This document shows, piece by piece, positions 34,878 through 44,067 of a stretch of 64,000 bases of DNA. How positions within the stretch are numbered: position 1 is the stretch's first letter; each line of letters begins with the position of its first letter. The notes under the pieces were generated by a model that saw nothing but the letters and a program-made list of their open reading frames with translations, had not been told where the DNA came from and searched no databases. Both the position numbers and the translations under genes were made by a program. This DNA is from an uncultured Arenicella sp. (GTDB taxonomy: Bacteria > Pseudomonadota > Gammaproteobacteria > Arenicellales > Arenicellaceae): assembly GCA_937974565.1 (NCBI GenBank), contig CALJWL010000013.1, positions 1 through 64,000 on the forward strand, in the 5' to 3' direction.

Positions 34878-35291
34878 TTATACACCTCGTTTGGCGTCTA
34901 CAGACAGCGTGTCGTATTCACGAAAGGCAATAATAACCATTGAAGCGAATAGCAACGTGGTTGATGGGAAAAAGGTGAGTTTCTGACTTTCAGCAATGTA
35001 CAAGCCAAATGGATCAATGATGTAAAGCATGATCGGTAAAAGCCCAGCGGCATACCAAATTAATTGAGCTGTGTATGAAAAGGTTCTAGCAATACCTAAT
35101 GCCACTAGCGCACCCACAATGACTTGTAAGCTACCAAGGCCAAGGTTAATCATATCACCGCTTATAAATCCACCATAGTACTTATCCGAGACTGCGTTTG
35201 CTGTCTCTGCTTTTATAAGCTTGACCAACCCCCAAAGCATCAAATAAATACCGGTAGATAGCCTAAGAAGTAATAAACTGATCGCTTTCAT
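34878..35291 (-). CDS. DoxX-like membrane protein
   Basis: A 137-residue protein with four membrane spans (about 5-20, 47-68, 75-95, 108-124). The opening LLLRLSTGIYLMLWGLVKLI is like the DoxX/DoxD family, which in some organisms serves electron transfer to quinones. The first helix Arg and the G.W G.KL region are conserved in DoxX. It follows the Mo-hydroxylase genes in the same direction (upstream on this strand), about 160 bases away across a 12-bp palindrome CGGTTATAACCG at 35390-35401. A redox partnership is possible but not shown. Confidence 0.65.
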   Translation of the reverse strand: MKAISLLLLRLSTGIYLMLWGLVKLIKAETANAVSDKYYGGFISGDMINLGLGSLQVIVGALVALGIARTFSYTAQLIWYAAGLLPIMLYIIDPFGLYIAESQKLTFFPSTTLLFASMVIIAFREYDTLSVDAKRGV

Positions 35292-35450
35292 AATGTTTCC
35301 CTATTTTTAAATATTGTGTCGGGTTAGGGGGCAAGAAAAGACACTTCCCCATCACCCCTAATAAAGGTTAAAAGATTAAAATTATGGACCGGTTATAACC
35401 GTAAAACATGTCAGTATGATCTTTAGAAAATACATCCGGATTTTGAAAGA

Positions 35451-37643
35451 TCAAAGCTGTATCGGCAATTGCCGGAACCGTTTATTTGTTGCTGCGTAGA
35501 CAGCATTAGCAACGGCGGGCGCTATCGGTGGCGTACCAGGCTCACCGCCACCGCCAAGCTTTTCACCGCTGTTAATAATACGGACTTCGATTTCCGGTGC
35601 CGTGTTCATGCGCACCATAGGATAATCGTGAAAATTACTTTGTTTTACTGCACCATTTTCAATGGTGATGTCACCATAAAGCGCTGCGGTTAAGCCAAAA
35701 ATAATCCCACTTTCCATTTGCGCGGTAAAACCATCAGGGCTCACGGCGTACCCTGGGTCGGCCGCACAATACACTTTATCAACCTTCAGATCACCACCGC
35801 TGACATCCACCACCGCCACTTGCGCAACAACGGTGCCAAATGAAGAATGCAGTGCAATGCCTCTACCCCAGCCAGCCGGCAGGTCACGCCCCCAATCCGC
35901 CATCTTAGCGGCCGTTTCAAGAACCTTCTTGATTCTTGGTTGATCACGAAGCAACCGACGTCGGAACTCATACGGATCGTCACCTGCGGCTACTGCCATT
36001 TCATCGATAAACGATTCAGTAAAAAACGCGTGTATTGAGTGATCCACACTGCGCCATGGCCCAAACGGAATGTGCGTTGGGCTATCGGTATAGTGGATTA
36101 ATTTGTTAGGTATCGCATACGGAATATCCGGGGCTTCAACTGGCTCATGTTTTTCATGAAACTGATTCTCCCACGCTATGGCCGCACCATTGACATCCAG
36201 ACCACCTTTAAATCGGCTAACCATCGCCTGGCGATAATGGTCGTGCTGGGTGTCTTCTTCGCGTGACCAGATTAATTTTACCGGTACGCCTGGCATTTCC
36301 TGCGCAATCTTAACGGCCTGAATGGGGTAATCTGGTGTCGCACGGCGGCCAAAGCCGCCCCCCAGATATTGGTTATGAACCGACACCTTATGAGGCTCAA
36401 AACCAAACTCTTTAGCCAGCGCGTTACGAGTGCCTAATGGGTTTTGTGTTCCAGTCCAAACCCGCAAGGTGTCTCCATCAATCAAGGCTGTGCAATTCAT
36501 CGGTTCCATTGTGGCGTGGGCCAAATAAGGCACCGAATATTCAGCGTCAATGGTCAAACTGGCTGCGGATAAAGCGTTTCTGGCATCGCCAGAAACGTAA
36601 TCTTCTATTTCATCGCCATTCAACACAGCCAAATCGAGATCGGCTCGAAATTTGTCTAGCATTTCAGCGGTATTAAGTGCCTCATAGCCCGTTTCCTCAA
36701 GCTCTATTTTGACCAGTGCAATCGCTTTTTTTGCTTGCCAATAACCGTCACTAATAACCGCCACCGCATCACCAAGGTTAACGACCGCATGCACCCCATT
36801 TTTCTGAAGAGCGGCCGAGCCGTCGATTTTTTTGATCTTACTGCCAAACACAGCTGGCGCTTTGATCGTTGCGTATTTCATACCAGGCACAATAACGTCC
36901 ACCCCAAATTGGGCTGACCCATCAACTTTAGCCGGAATATCCAAACGCTGAATATCATTATTACCGATGATATTAAATTCAGACGGCGGCTTAAGTTCGG
37001 GTGTATTCGACGCCTTCTGCTCAACAACTTGACTGGCAAAATCCACGTAAGGCGCTGAGCGCCCAGTTCGGTCGTGGAATAAAAAACTTTTATCCGTACG
37101 TATCTGCGACTCCGGCACGTTCCATGTTTGCGCTGCGGTTTGAATTAGAAGTTGCCTGACCGCCGCACCGGCTACCCGCATGCTACGAACACCGGTGGCT
37201 CTTACTGAATAGCTACCGCCGGTAATTTGCAAATCAATGAACTGAGAAATTTTAATGAACGCACCTTTGATGGTGTCGTCAATAATGCCAGGCACTTTCC
37301 CGGGCAACGCGAAATCACGAGCGATATCGGATGTAACGTAAGCTTCGTGAGCCGGCGCTTCTTCAATGCTGAGAGTATCCCAATCAACGTCCATGTCTTC
37401 GGCCAACATCATGGGCATCGCGGTGTGCGCACCTTGCCCCATTTCCACGTGTGGCACAATCACCGTAACACGGTTATCGGGTGATAATTTCACCCAGGCA
37501 TTGACCAATACTTCGTCGCTTTTCTCCATCAGCTTAGCAAGTTCAGGGGTACGATTTCCTGGGCGTATCGCGACCCCCACAATCAGCCCACCGCCAGCCA
37601 ATACACCCGCGGTCAAAAACGCTCTTCTGCTCCATTTATTCAT
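35451..37643 (-). CDS. Tat-exported molybdopterin hydroxylase large subunit (IorB/XdhA family)
   Basis: A 730-residue molybdenum hydroxylase catalytic subunit. The N-terminus [18 protein letters not shown] is a twin-arginine signal, as expected for folded Mo-enzymes. Molybdopterin-contacting motifs follow: [12 protein letters not shown] near 67, [12 protein letters not shown] near 428, and GEPGTPP near the C-terminus, where the catalytic Glu lies. The pattern matches the isoquinoline 1-oxidoreductase / aldehyde oxidase group. Its start overlaps the end of the 2Fe-2S subunit gene by 4 bases. It oxidises an N-heterocycle or aldehyde in the periplasm; substrate unknown. No c-type cytochrome subunit is seen. 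Confidence 0.9.
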   Translation of the reverse strand: MNKWSRRAFLTAGVLAGGGLIVGVAIRPGNRTPELAKLMEKSDEVLVNAWVKLSPDNRVTVIVPHVEMGQGAHTAMPMMLAEDMDVDWDTLSIEEAPAHEAYVTSDIARDFALPGKVPGIIDDTIKGAFIKISQFIDLQITGGSYSVRATGVRSMRVAGAAVRQLLIQTAAQTWNVPESQIRTDKSFLFHDRTGRSAPYVDFASQVVEQKASNTPELKPPSEFNIIGNNDIQRLDIPAKVDGSAQFGVDVIVPGMKYATIKAPAVFGSKIKKIDGSAALQKNGVHAVVNLGDAVAVISDGYWQAKKAIALVKIELEETGYEALNTAEMLDKFRADLDLAVLNGDEIEDYVSGDARNALSAASLTIDAEYSVPYLAHATMEPMNCTALIDGDTLRVWTGTQNPLGTRNALAKEFGFEPHKVSVHNQYLGGGFGRRATPDYPIQAVKIAQEMPGVPVKLIWSREEDTQHDHYRQAMVSRFKGGLDVNGAAIAWENQFHEKHEPVEAPDIPYAIPNKLIHYTDSPTHIPFGPWRSVDHSIHAFFTESFIDEMAVAAGDDPYEFRRRLLRDQPRIKKVLETAAKMADWGRDLPAGWGRGIALHSSFGTVVAQVAVVDVSGGDLKVDKVYCAADPGYAVSPDGFTAQMESGIIFGLTAALYGDITIENGAVKQSNFHDYPMVRMNTAPEIEVRIINSGEKLGGGGEPGTPPIAPAVANAVYAATNKRFRQLPIQL

Positions 37644-38218
37644 GACGACACCGGCTCATTACGCACCTCAACTGGAATATCAGGACCGGTTTCGGAGTTT
37701 AGAATACGGTCGACCTGTTCTTTTTGCACGGCGTCGTCTGTTTGAATTGATGAGCGCTGGGAAGACATCGAAGCGGCTTGTTTTATCGCTTTGCGAATAC
37801 GCCCATACATGCCGCAACGACATATGTTTCCCGACATGGCCACATCTATATCATCGTCGGTGGGAGCGGGGTTATTTGCCAGCAAAGCAACGGCCGACAT
37901 GATTTGACCAGACTGACAGTAACCGCATTGGGGCACTTGCTGTTCTATCCATGCTTTTTGCACCGCATGTAACTCGCCATCGGGGTGTGCAACGCCTTCA
38001 ATCGTTGTAACAGAACGACCTGCCACCACTGAAACGGGAGTAACACAAGTGCGAATCGGCTTTCCGTCAAGGTGCATGGTACAGGCACCGCACTGTGCTA
38101 AGCCACAACCAAATTTAGTACCGGTTAAGTTAAGTTGCTCACGAACCGCCCAAAGCAAAGGCGTATCCGGTTCCACGTCTAAATTGACGGTCTCATTATT
38201 TACCGTAATTTCAATCAT
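37640..38218 (-). CDS. 2Fe-2S subunit of molybdenum hydroxylase (IorA-like)
   Basis: A 192-residue protein with the plant-type ferredoxin cluster site ([13 protein letters not shown] near residue 37) and the second all-helical 2Fe-2S site ([10 protein letters not shown] near 98, [13 protein letters not shown] near 131). The last 40 residues form a polar tail not normally present in this 150-residue family. It passes electrons from the molybdenum subunit encoded immediately downstream with a 4-base overlap. It lacks its own signal and probably travels with the Tat-exported partner. Confidence 0.92.
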   Translation of the reverse strand: MIEITVNNETVNLDVEPDTPLLWAVREQLNLTGTKFGCGLAQCGACTMHLDGKPIRTCVTPVSVVAGRSVTTIEGVAHPDGELHAVQKAWIEQQVPQCGYCQSGQIMSAVALLANNPAPTDDDIDVAMSGNICRCGMYGRIRKAIKQAASMSSQRSSIQTDDAVQKEQVDRILNSETGPDIPVEVRNEPVSS

Positions 38219-38535
38219 CTTTGCCCCTCCAACAAGGCTATAACGCCACTAATGCCAATGCGTTTACACTGCGATCATTCAACCATTGATATTAAATTAA
38301 GGCATCGATTAAGGACCCGATAGTAAGCTCAACTCAACAGAAATTGCTAACAGACCCTAACATAAATCTCGTCAAGCTCGGCTTGACTCTAGACAATCAT
38401 CGCTCAATCTGGTTGCGAGCCGCGGCTATGGTTACTCTGAGACTCTATTTTTTCTAAGCGCATTAAAGGCTTGCCTCCCATTGCTGATGAGATGGTATCA
38501 AGCCCAATAAAAATTATGGTATGTTTAGACATGAT
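38219..38535. other. intergenic region before cassette array
   Basis: About 315 bases with no convincing gene. A 42-codon ORF on the minus strand (38404-38532) has no ribosome site and is not called. The region contains the promoter of the Mo-hydroxylase operon. Confidence 0.4.
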
Positions 38536-38614
38536 GTTAACCCCCGCATATAGCTTATTGTTGAATCTATATTATGGCTCTGGCGTAGCTAGCCCACGAA
38601 GTTCGGGGGTTAAT
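38536..38614 (+). repeat. putative integron attC site 1
   Basis: TTAACCCCCG (38537-38546) and CGGGGGTTAA (38604-38613) are perfect inverted ends about 57 bases apart, bounding an imperfect folded centre, with a GTTAATG end before the next ORF. The end pattern RYYYAAC / GTTRRRY is approximated. The following gene starts 20 bases on, as in integron cassettes. Confidence 0.5.
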
Positions 38615-38633
38615 GCCGCCTTAGGGAGTCATT

Positions 38634-39107
38634 TTGTCTAGTGTGACGGTAGATCAAGAAATCATTACTTTTGACTCTAGCCCACCGTTTGCGAGGAAGG
38701 CAGCTTTAGTAGCATTAATAACTGGTGTGTTATTTTCAGTGTTTTTACATCTTGTTGGTTTAGTGATATGTCTATTTTCTTTACCTATTTATCTTAATGG
38801 GAAATCAAATATATCTAGGTACTTTGTTGCTCACCAAAATGGAGTAAAGTTTCACACACTTAAAGATCAAATAATTGAATTACATTGGAGCGAAATCGAG
38901 AAAATTGCTCTTGTAGAGTATAGCGATTCATATGAGTACATTTCTTTTAAAGTGAATGACTCTCTAAAAATTGAGAGTGTATTACATGGTCAAATCACAA
39001 GTGTAAATAAAAATAAATTGCTTATTTTTCCTGATTGTTGTGGTGAGACTTTAAATAAAAAAATATTAAAAATAAAAGAATTAAGACCTAATTATAAAAA
39101 TGAATAG
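38634..39107 (+). CDS. cassette-borne membrane protein, unrecognised
   Basis: A 157-residue protein started at a TTG with a GGGAG site 8 bases upstream. Two adjoining hydrophobic segments lie near residues 24-55, followed by a mixed beta-strand C-domain (NGVKFHTLKDQIIELHWSE) recalling a PH-like or YcxB-like fold. The gene is much AT-richer than its neighbours and uses AAA, ATT and TTA heavily. It lies between two candidate attC sites. These are hallmarks of a mobile integron cassette gene of unknown function. Confidence 0.6.
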   Translation: MSSVTVDQEIITFDSSPPFARKAALVALITGVLFSVFLHLVGLVICLFSLPIYLNGKSNISRYFVAHQNGVKFHTLKDQIIELHWSEIEKIALVEYSDSYEYISFKVNDSLKIESVLHGQITSVNKNKLLIFPDCCGETLNKKILKIKELRPNYKNE

Positions 39108-39116
39108 AGAAAGCAC

Positions 39117-39194
39117 ACTAACAAGAGAACAAAAACTGCCGCTACGCTCGGACGCGGTAAGCAGCGCCCGTTTTAAAGGCGTTTCTCAATACTA
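39117..39194 (+). repeat. putative degenerate attC site 2
   Basis: CTAACAAG begins right after the preceding ORF and AAAGGCGTTT ends near 39184, framing a hairpin with arms CTGCCGC/GCGGTAAGCAG. The 5' end matches attC (TAACAA), but the 3' end reads GTTTCTC instead of GTTRRRY, so it may be worn. Confidence 0.5.
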
Positions 39195-39209
39195 ACTTAG
39201 GAGATACAA

Positions 39210-39593
39210 ATGAACCCTCTAATCCAAAGAATATTTGGAGGCCTTTCAAGACAATATTATGTTAGGCAATTTTTATTTGGATTGATTTTTCCAGCTATAT
39301 TTTTCTTTATTTTTTCACAAGGAGAATCAACTGGTATGCCTATGAATCTGATTTTTTTCTGTATTATTAATACAGTTTTATATCCTTACTCGCGATTTGT
39401 ATATGAAAGTGTTGTTGGATATATCCTTGGTGATACAGTACTCTTCGGTAGCATTTTCTTGGTAGCCATAATGAAATATATCACTATGGCGATCTGTTGG
39501 TCTGCTGCAATTTTTATAGCACCAATCGGTTTGCTATATTTATATTTTTATCATACAAAAGAAGCTAACAAGCAAAGTCAAACCGACGCATAA
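39210..39593 (+). CDS. cassette-borne small membrane protein, unrecognised
   Basis: A 127-residue protein with a good GGAG ribosome site and three to four hydrophobic segments (near 21-36, 45-60, 75-90, 93-112). AT-rich codon use contrasts with the flanking chromosomal genes. It is directly followed by an attC-like site whose first bases overlap the last codons (KEANKQSQTDA), the usual arrangement in integron cassettes. No family is recognised. Confidence 0.6.
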   Translation: MNPLIQRIFGGLSRQYYVRQFLFGLIFPAIFFFIFSQGESTGMPMNLIFFCIINTVLYPYSRFVYESVVGYILGDTVLFGSIFLVAIMKYITMAICWSAAIFIAPIGLLYLYFYHTKEANKQSQTDA

Positions 39594-39621
39594 GTGCGCC
39601 GTTGCTTTGGGCGTTATGTCT
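39568..39621 (+). repeat. putative integron attC site 3
   Basis: GCTAACAAGC at about 39568 and GGGCGTTATG at about 39609 form the ends. The inner part TCAAACCGACGC is nearly identical to the corresponding block of the well-known aadA1 attC (TCAAGCCGACGC), followed by GCGCCGTTGCTTTGGGCG. This is the most convincing attC in the window. Confidence 0.72.
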
Positions 39622-39738
39622 ATGGGAATTAAGGGCTCCGAAGATATTGCTGAATTGTTTTCGATTTTTCATGATGCATATCTCATCAGCACTTTAGACG
39701 TCAAACAAAATAGTAAAAACGTGCGTCGTAGCAAATAG
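39616..39738 (+). pseudogene. short ORF after attC 3, probable truncated cassette gene
   Basis: A 40-codon ORF (MSMGIKGSEDIAELFSIFHD at the start) begins a few bases after the attC core, where a cassette gene would start, but stops after 120 bases and runs into mgtE 41 bases later with no following attC. It may be the stub of a deleted cassette. Not recognised. Confidence 0.4.
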
Positions 39739-39779
39739 TCTTTATAATAGGTTCAGAGTAAATTCAGAGCCCTGCTATC

Positions 39780-41120
39780 GTGCAACAAGTAACGCCTGCC
39801 ATCGAAAATATTGTTGAACTGCTGGACGAACAGGATTCGTCGGCAATAGCAGAACTATTCTCACAAGCTCACCCGGCGGATATTGCTGATGCACTGGAAC
39901 GGCTGACGCCCGCCAAACGGCCTCACGCTTGGATACACATTCCAGAGTCTGAGCGTGGTGAAGTGCTTGCCGAACTCAACGAAGGCGTGTTTAGAGACCT
40001 GGCGCACGAACTGGATAACCGCGAACTCATTGATGCAATCAAAATATTAGACATTGATGATATAGCCGATTTAATACCCGATTTGCCAGAATCGGTATTG
40101 GCCGATGTACTGTTTGCCGTTGATACCGAAACCCGCGCCAGCCTTGGTGAAGTACTCTCGTATCCAGAAGACAGCGCAGGTGGTTTAATGAATATTGACG
40201 CGATTGCTGTACGCGACAATATTTCACTGGACGTTGTGCTGCGTTATCTGCGCCTTAAAACCGAACTGCCTGAACACACCGACACCGTCTTTTTGGTGGA
40301 CCGCAGTAATCGGTTAACCGGCATTTTACCCTTAGACAAGCTTATCACTGGCCCAGCCAACACACCCGCGATCAACCATGCCTTAGAAACACCTGTGTCG
40401 TTTCTTTGCTTAGACGGAAAAGAGGAAGTTGCTAAGGCGTTTGCCGACTATGACTTAGTCTCGGCACCGGTGGTCGATGAAGATCAGAAACTATTAGGGC
40501 GAATCACTGTAGACGACGTGGTTGATGTTATTCGTGAACAAGCCGAACACGATATCATGGCGGCCGCAGGCCTTAAAGAAGAGGAAGATATCTTTGCCCC
40601 CGTGGCCAAAACCACTCGCAATAGAACCATTTGGCTCGCCGTGAATTTGGTCACAGCGCTGCTTGGTTCGTGGGTGATTGGGCAATTTGAAGGGTCGATT
40701 CAACAATTAGTGGCTCTTGCCGTCTTAATGCCCATCGTCGCCAGCATGGGCGGCAACGCAGGCACGCAAACGCTGACCGTGGTCATTCGCGGCATGAGTA
40801 CGGGTACTATTTCGCGCGGCAATATGATCAACGTGTTAAAAAAAGAAGCCATGGTTGGCGTACTCAATGGGCTAATTTGGGCCGTGGTAATCGCCGCCAT
40901 TGCCGCCGCCTGGTATCAAAGCCCATCTCTGGGGATGGTGATCGCAGCCGCCATGATGGCCAATCTAGTAATGGGCGCGATTGCCGGGGTCTGTATTCCT
41001 GTTTTTTTGGAAAAAGTGGGTGTTGACCCAGCTCTTGCCGGTGGCGTTGCGCTGACCACGGTCACCGATGTGGTTGGGTACTTTTCAGTCTTGGGGTTAG
41101 CGACCGTCTTGTTACTATAA
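39780..41120 (+). CDS. mgtE: magnesium transporter MgtE
   Basis: A 446-residue MgtE, starting at GTG. Order of parts: an N-terminal superhelical domain (about 1-125, repeats such as HPADIADALERL and LADVLFAVD), two CBS domains (about 130-250, IPEDSAGGLMN-type entry and RITVDDVVDVI), a plug helix, then five membrane spans (about 285-446) with VLMPIVASMGGNAGTQTL, whose Asn/Gly stretch lines the Mg2+ pore. The cytosolic domains close the channel when Mg2+ is high. The cassette-like remnant lies 41 bases upstream, so the native promoter may have been displaced. Confidence 0.95.
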   Translation: MQQVTPAIENIVELLDEQDSSAIAELFSQAHPADIADALERLTPAKRPHAWIHIPESERGEVLAELNEGVFRDLAHELDNRELIDAIKILDIDDIADLIPDLPESVLADVLFAVDTETRASLGEVLSYPEDSAGGLMNIDAIAVRDNISLDVVLRYLRLKTELPEHTDTVFLVDRSNRLTGILPLDKLITGPANTPAINHALETPVSFLCLDGKEEVAKAFADYDLVSAPVVDEDQKLLGRITVDDVVDVIREQAEHDIMAAAGLKEEEDIFAPVAKTTRNRTIWLAVNLVTALLGSWVIGQFEGSIQQLVALAVLMPIVASMGGNAGTQTLTVVIRGMSTGTISRGNMINVLKKEAMVGVLNGLIWAVVIAAIAAAWYQSPSLGMVIAAAMMANLVMGAIAGVCIPVFLEKVGVDPALAGGVALTTVTDVVGYFSVLGLATVLLL

Positions 41121-41311
41121 GCCCATCGGTTGCAAGTCCCAATCGCCTCTCGACCCAAGCCATCAGATGCAATACAAAAGTCACTGCATTGCTTATCCTT
41201 TCGTAACTAAAATCAATGTCTAAGCCTCTTAAAGCGTGATTGTTGACAATCAACTGGGGGGAAAAGCAATCGAGAACGCTCAAACAAACCTCTTCTTTAA
41301 TCATCCATTTT

Positions 41312-41545
41312 TTAGGTCACGCCTCTTTCGTTGAAAAACCAATTGCCTATAAACACAACAAAAACGCCAGCAGTCAGAATGACAGACTCAATCGAAAATT
41401 GCTCCGCAAAGTATTTTGAAAATGAAGCCCAATTTGAGCGGTGAATCGACAACTGGGTTTGATTGAGGAAAAGATATAAACCCAGTAAAAAATCACGATC
41501 AATTTTGGTTAGATTCACTTGTCTGTGATGAATGCGTTTGGCCAT
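41312..41545 (-). pseudogene. truncated copy of presumed immunity gene
   Basis: A 77-codon ORF. Its central part FLLGLYLFLNQTQLSIHRSN followed by W.SF.KYF closely parallels residues 7-40 of the full gene at 41666-42157 (FLAGLCLYLTQAQLSIHRSE), showing a tandem duplicate. After that the similarity ends in an unrelated hydrophobic tail, so this copy is truncated. Such leftover immunity copies are typical behind Rhs/CDI toxin tips. Confidence 0.6.
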
Positions 41546-41665
41546 GGCATGTCGACGATTTCGTCTATAGATTGAGTTTTTCTAATTTTTGCTTGATTAT
41601 AATGCTCAACAACTAGATACATTTTACGCATGTAGGTAGATGACGAGGAAAAGTAACTTACTTTT

Positions 41666-42157
41666 TTATACTGGGCTATTCCACGGGGCTTTTAGAATTT
41701 GATCAATTGTTTTTGATTCTACAGTTTTGCTCTCATTCAAATGCGTTATAGGACCGTCAAATTTTCGAGCATATATCGATTTGTCTGAAATTATCCCTGC
41801 TGCATAAGCTAGATTAAGGCGTAAGTTAGCAACCTCTTTTTTACTCGGTTCATTGTTGTTGACAAGAGAGTTTTTTAGGCTATTAAGCCAATAAGTAATG
41901 AATGATTTCTCATAGTTAGTCAAAGGCCAGTTTACGGGGAATACGCTAAATGGGAAGCAGAATTTTGTAAGCTTTTTAGTGCCTAACTTCGCTTCGCTAT
42001 CCCAGTATTTATTTAATAAAGATAAAACAGTTTCAACATCAACCATCGATTTAGAATAGTAATTTTTAAATTCTTTCCATTCAGATCGATGAATAGACAG
42101 CTGAGCCTGAGTTAAATAAAGGCATAGTCCAGCGAGAAAGTGTTTTTTTCTATTCAT
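41666..42157 (-). CDS. presumed immunity protein for the Rhs toxin
   Basis: A 163-residue, mostly helical protein with no signal or membrane segment (SIHRSEWKEFKNYYSKSM, TNYEKSFITYWLNSLKNS). It directly follows the Rhs toxin gene (start 21 bases after the Rhs stop), which is the canonical place for a cognate immunity gene. It has a shortened duplicate downstream. Codon use is AT-rich compared with the neighbouring housekeeping genes. I do not recognise the family; the immunity role is inferred from position and duplication. Confidence 0.6.
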   Translation of the reverse strand: MNRKKHFLAGLCLYLTQAQLSIHRSEWKEFKNYYSKSMVDVETVLSLLNKYWDSEAKLGTKKLTKFCFPFSVFPVNWPLTNYEKSFITYWLNSLKNSLVNNNEPSKKEVANLRLNLAYAAGIISDKSIYARKFDGPITHLNESKTVESKTIDQILKAPWNSPV

Positions 42158-42178
42158 AATTTAAGCTGTAGTTGTCTA

Positions 42179-43141
42179 CTACCTATTTTTGAACTTTGCT
42201 TTCTTAGTGTCTATTTTTAGATTACCTTTTGCCGGAATCAACCCTGTATTCCTTGGGCCAATACCAGTTCCAGTAGTATCTACGATTGAGGATTGATCAA
42301 CTTTGAATTCTACAAATCCTTTTTGACTTGGTCGCTTAGCTCCAACTTCTCTTCCTGCTGTACTTACTTTTCCAAAAGGTTCAGTCTCAACATGTACACC
42401 TTCAACATTGCCTCTTGACGTTTTTATGAAGCCATCTTTTTTAATACCCGATAGGCCCTCTGAATCAGTATGGTGACGAACATTAACAAGACCGTCTGCG
42501 GCATCATTTGCAGCCTGAAACTTTCTTCCAGCTTTAAGTAAGACCCCGCCTGCACCTTTAAGAACAGCACCCTCAACAACTCCAATAGCAGCACTTTTAG
42601 CAGCTTCACCGGCTGTTTTTCTTCCCGAATAAAGGTCATAGCTACTGGTTCCAATAGCATGTCCACTTAAACCAGCACCAGCCACAGCCAAACCTTTACC
42701 AGCATAAATAGCCAGTGGGATTAAAAATGCAAAGTTTCCATCTGGGTCGTGATATTTATACGGGTTATTGAAGCCATATGCATAACGATTAAAGGTTTTA
42801 AAATCATTAGGTTGAACAGGCATTGGGTCGATACCTGTAAAACGACCTGAATCAGGGTCGTACCAGCGTCCACCGAAATAGACTAACCCAATTTCCTCGT
42901 CGTATGGTTTCCCAGCAAAACTGATTTCACTATTTCTATCTTCCGTTCCAGTGGCTTCATACTCACGACCAAACGGGTAGTGTTCGATTTTCCATTCTAG
43001 GTTACCTTCTTCATCTGTAGCCGCGAATGGTGTGCCATCTGGGTCAGTATGGATATATGTGATTTTGCTGTATTGTTGAGCGCTTATCGAAAATGAAGCA
43101 ATCAAAAGAAGAAGAGACGCGATTTTTTTTGCGTAATTCAT
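42179..43141 (-). CDS. orphan Rhs core with signal peptide and ART-like toxin tip
   Basis: The start at 43141 gives a protein of 320 residues beginning with a clean signal peptide (MNYAKKIASLLLLIASFSIS). The mature part opens directly in the last Rhs repeat (TYIHTDPDGTPFAATDEEGN), continues to the Rhs-associated core (YDPDSGRFTGIDPMP, FNRYAYGFNNPYKYHDPDGN), a Gly/Ala-rich hydrophobic linker, and a C-terminal tip of about 100 residues. The tip (VRHHTDSEGLSGIKKDGFI, then GVHVE) resembles HYD1-type ADP-ribosyltransferase domains by its H-H-T opening and GI...G.I spacing. It lacks the large N-terminal shell of full Rhs proteins. The immunity gene follows. Confidence 0.75.
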   Translation of the reverse strand: MNYAKKIASLLLLIASFSISAQQYSKITYIHTDPDGTPFAATDEEGNLEWKIEHYPFGREYEATGTEDRNSEISFAGKPYDEEIGLVYFGGRWYDPDSGRFTGIDPMPVQPNDFKTFNRYAYGFNNPYKYHDPDGNFAFLIPLAIYAGKGLAVAGAGLSGHAIGTSSYDLYSGRKTAGEAAKSAAIGVVEGAVLKGAGGVLLKAGRKFQAANDAADGLVNVRHHTDSEGLSGIKKDGFIKTSRGNVEGVHVETEPFGKVSTAGREVGAKRPSQKGFVEFKVDQSSIVDTTGTGIGPRNTGLIPAKGNLKIDTKKAKFKNR

Positions 43142-43245
43142 TACGAGTAATCCGTTTCCATGTCTAATTCTTGATGGCTGTGGATTATAAATGAGTTTGG
43201 TAAACAACACTATAATTACTCATCGCAGTAACGTTGGGGTTGCTT

Positions 43246-43386
43246 TTACTTCCAGCCTTTCCCTTTTTTGATCTTATCCCAAGCCACGTTTATTTCTTTC
43301 ATCTTGTCATCAGCCATTTTTTTGAGCGATTCAGAAGCACTGCTTTGGGATAGTAGTACGTAAGGGCTAGCAACATGGGGATGGTT
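43246..43386 (-). pseudogene. DnaJ/DjlA C-terminal remnant
   Basis: A frame of 46 codons after a stop encodes HPH (in place of the J-domain HPD) and ends SLKKMADDKMKEINVAWDKI followed by KKGKGWK. This is the last helix pair of a DjlA/DnaJ-type J domain. No start, membrane segment or TerB-like portion remains. It is a decayed fragment left between the Rhs module and the next gene. Confidence 0.6.
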
Positions 43387-43396
43387 TCAGATACGC

Positions 43397-43963
43397 CTAG
43401 CCTCTTGTCCAGATATTTGTTTGGCTAATGACGGTTTTGTTTGAACACGTATCATAGGTGGCTTTGGGAATCGAGGTCTGACCAAACTGAGCAAAGAGCG
43501 GTGTATTAACCTCATCATCTTGAGAATAAATTTTTTGCGGCGCAAGCAAAACGGCCAACACCTTCAAAGGGCTAAGGCCCAAGAAAGGGTCAAAGCCCAA
43601 GGAATTTAACGATAATGTGACCGTATTTTCTTCGCTCCCTTTTCTCAACTCATCTAATGGTAACTCAAACACTTTCGCAACATAGCCATCAACATTAGGA
43701 GAATTGCACGGCTTTTTGAGAATCATTCCACCGTTGATCTTAGCAACCCATTGACAAGATGGTAAAACATCCGCGTTAACGAATATCGCTACCTGTATCA
43801 TGGTCAAATCGGTCAGCTTAAAGTTAACCGAGATTGAAGCACTTTCAGAGAACTCCCAATTTTCAACACTCTTCAGTTGAGACCACATGTAAGCGGGGCG
43901 AGTCACACTTACATGTGGTCTCATCGTACCAAAACCAACCACGCAAACCCCTTGCCAATTCAT
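43397..43963 (-). CDS. unrecognised protein
   Basis: A 188-residue ORF with no signal peptide and no clear family. A central region (ISVNFKLTDLTMIQVAIFVN) looks beta-rich, like an immunoglobulin-type sandwich, and a later ELPLDELRKGSEENTVTLSL continues the pattern. Three cysteines (Cys70-Cys86 region and a C-terminal YDTCSNK) could form disulfides. Lying between the Rhs module and the T2SS gene, it may belong to the mobile block. Modest confidence that it is expressed. Confidence 0.45.
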   Translation of the reverse strand: MNWQGVCVVGFGTMRPHVSVTRPAYMWSQLKSVENWEFSESASISVNFKLTDLTMIQVAIFVNADVLPSCQWVAKINGGMILKKPCNSPNVDGYVAKVFELPLDELRKGSEENTVTLSLNSLGFDPFLGLSPLKVLAVLLAPQKIYSQDDEVNTPLFAQFGQTSIPKATYDTCSNKTVISQTNIWTRG

Positions 43964-44067
43964 TTTTTAGTCATTTGTAAGAATAAACTCATACTGTTGC
44001 AGAGAATTAACCAACTCTCACTTGCGTTTAAATAGGGGTTTAGCGTTTTATCGGTTACAATCGGTGT

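Noticed and set aside
38404-38532. 42-codon minus-strand ORF before the cassette array
   Set aside because: No ribosome site or similarity; the region reads better as promoter and attC flank.
41062-41304. 80-codon minus-strand ORF overlapping the end of mgtE
   Set aside because: Half of it lies antisense to a well-supported gene, with no ribosome site and no recognisable motif.
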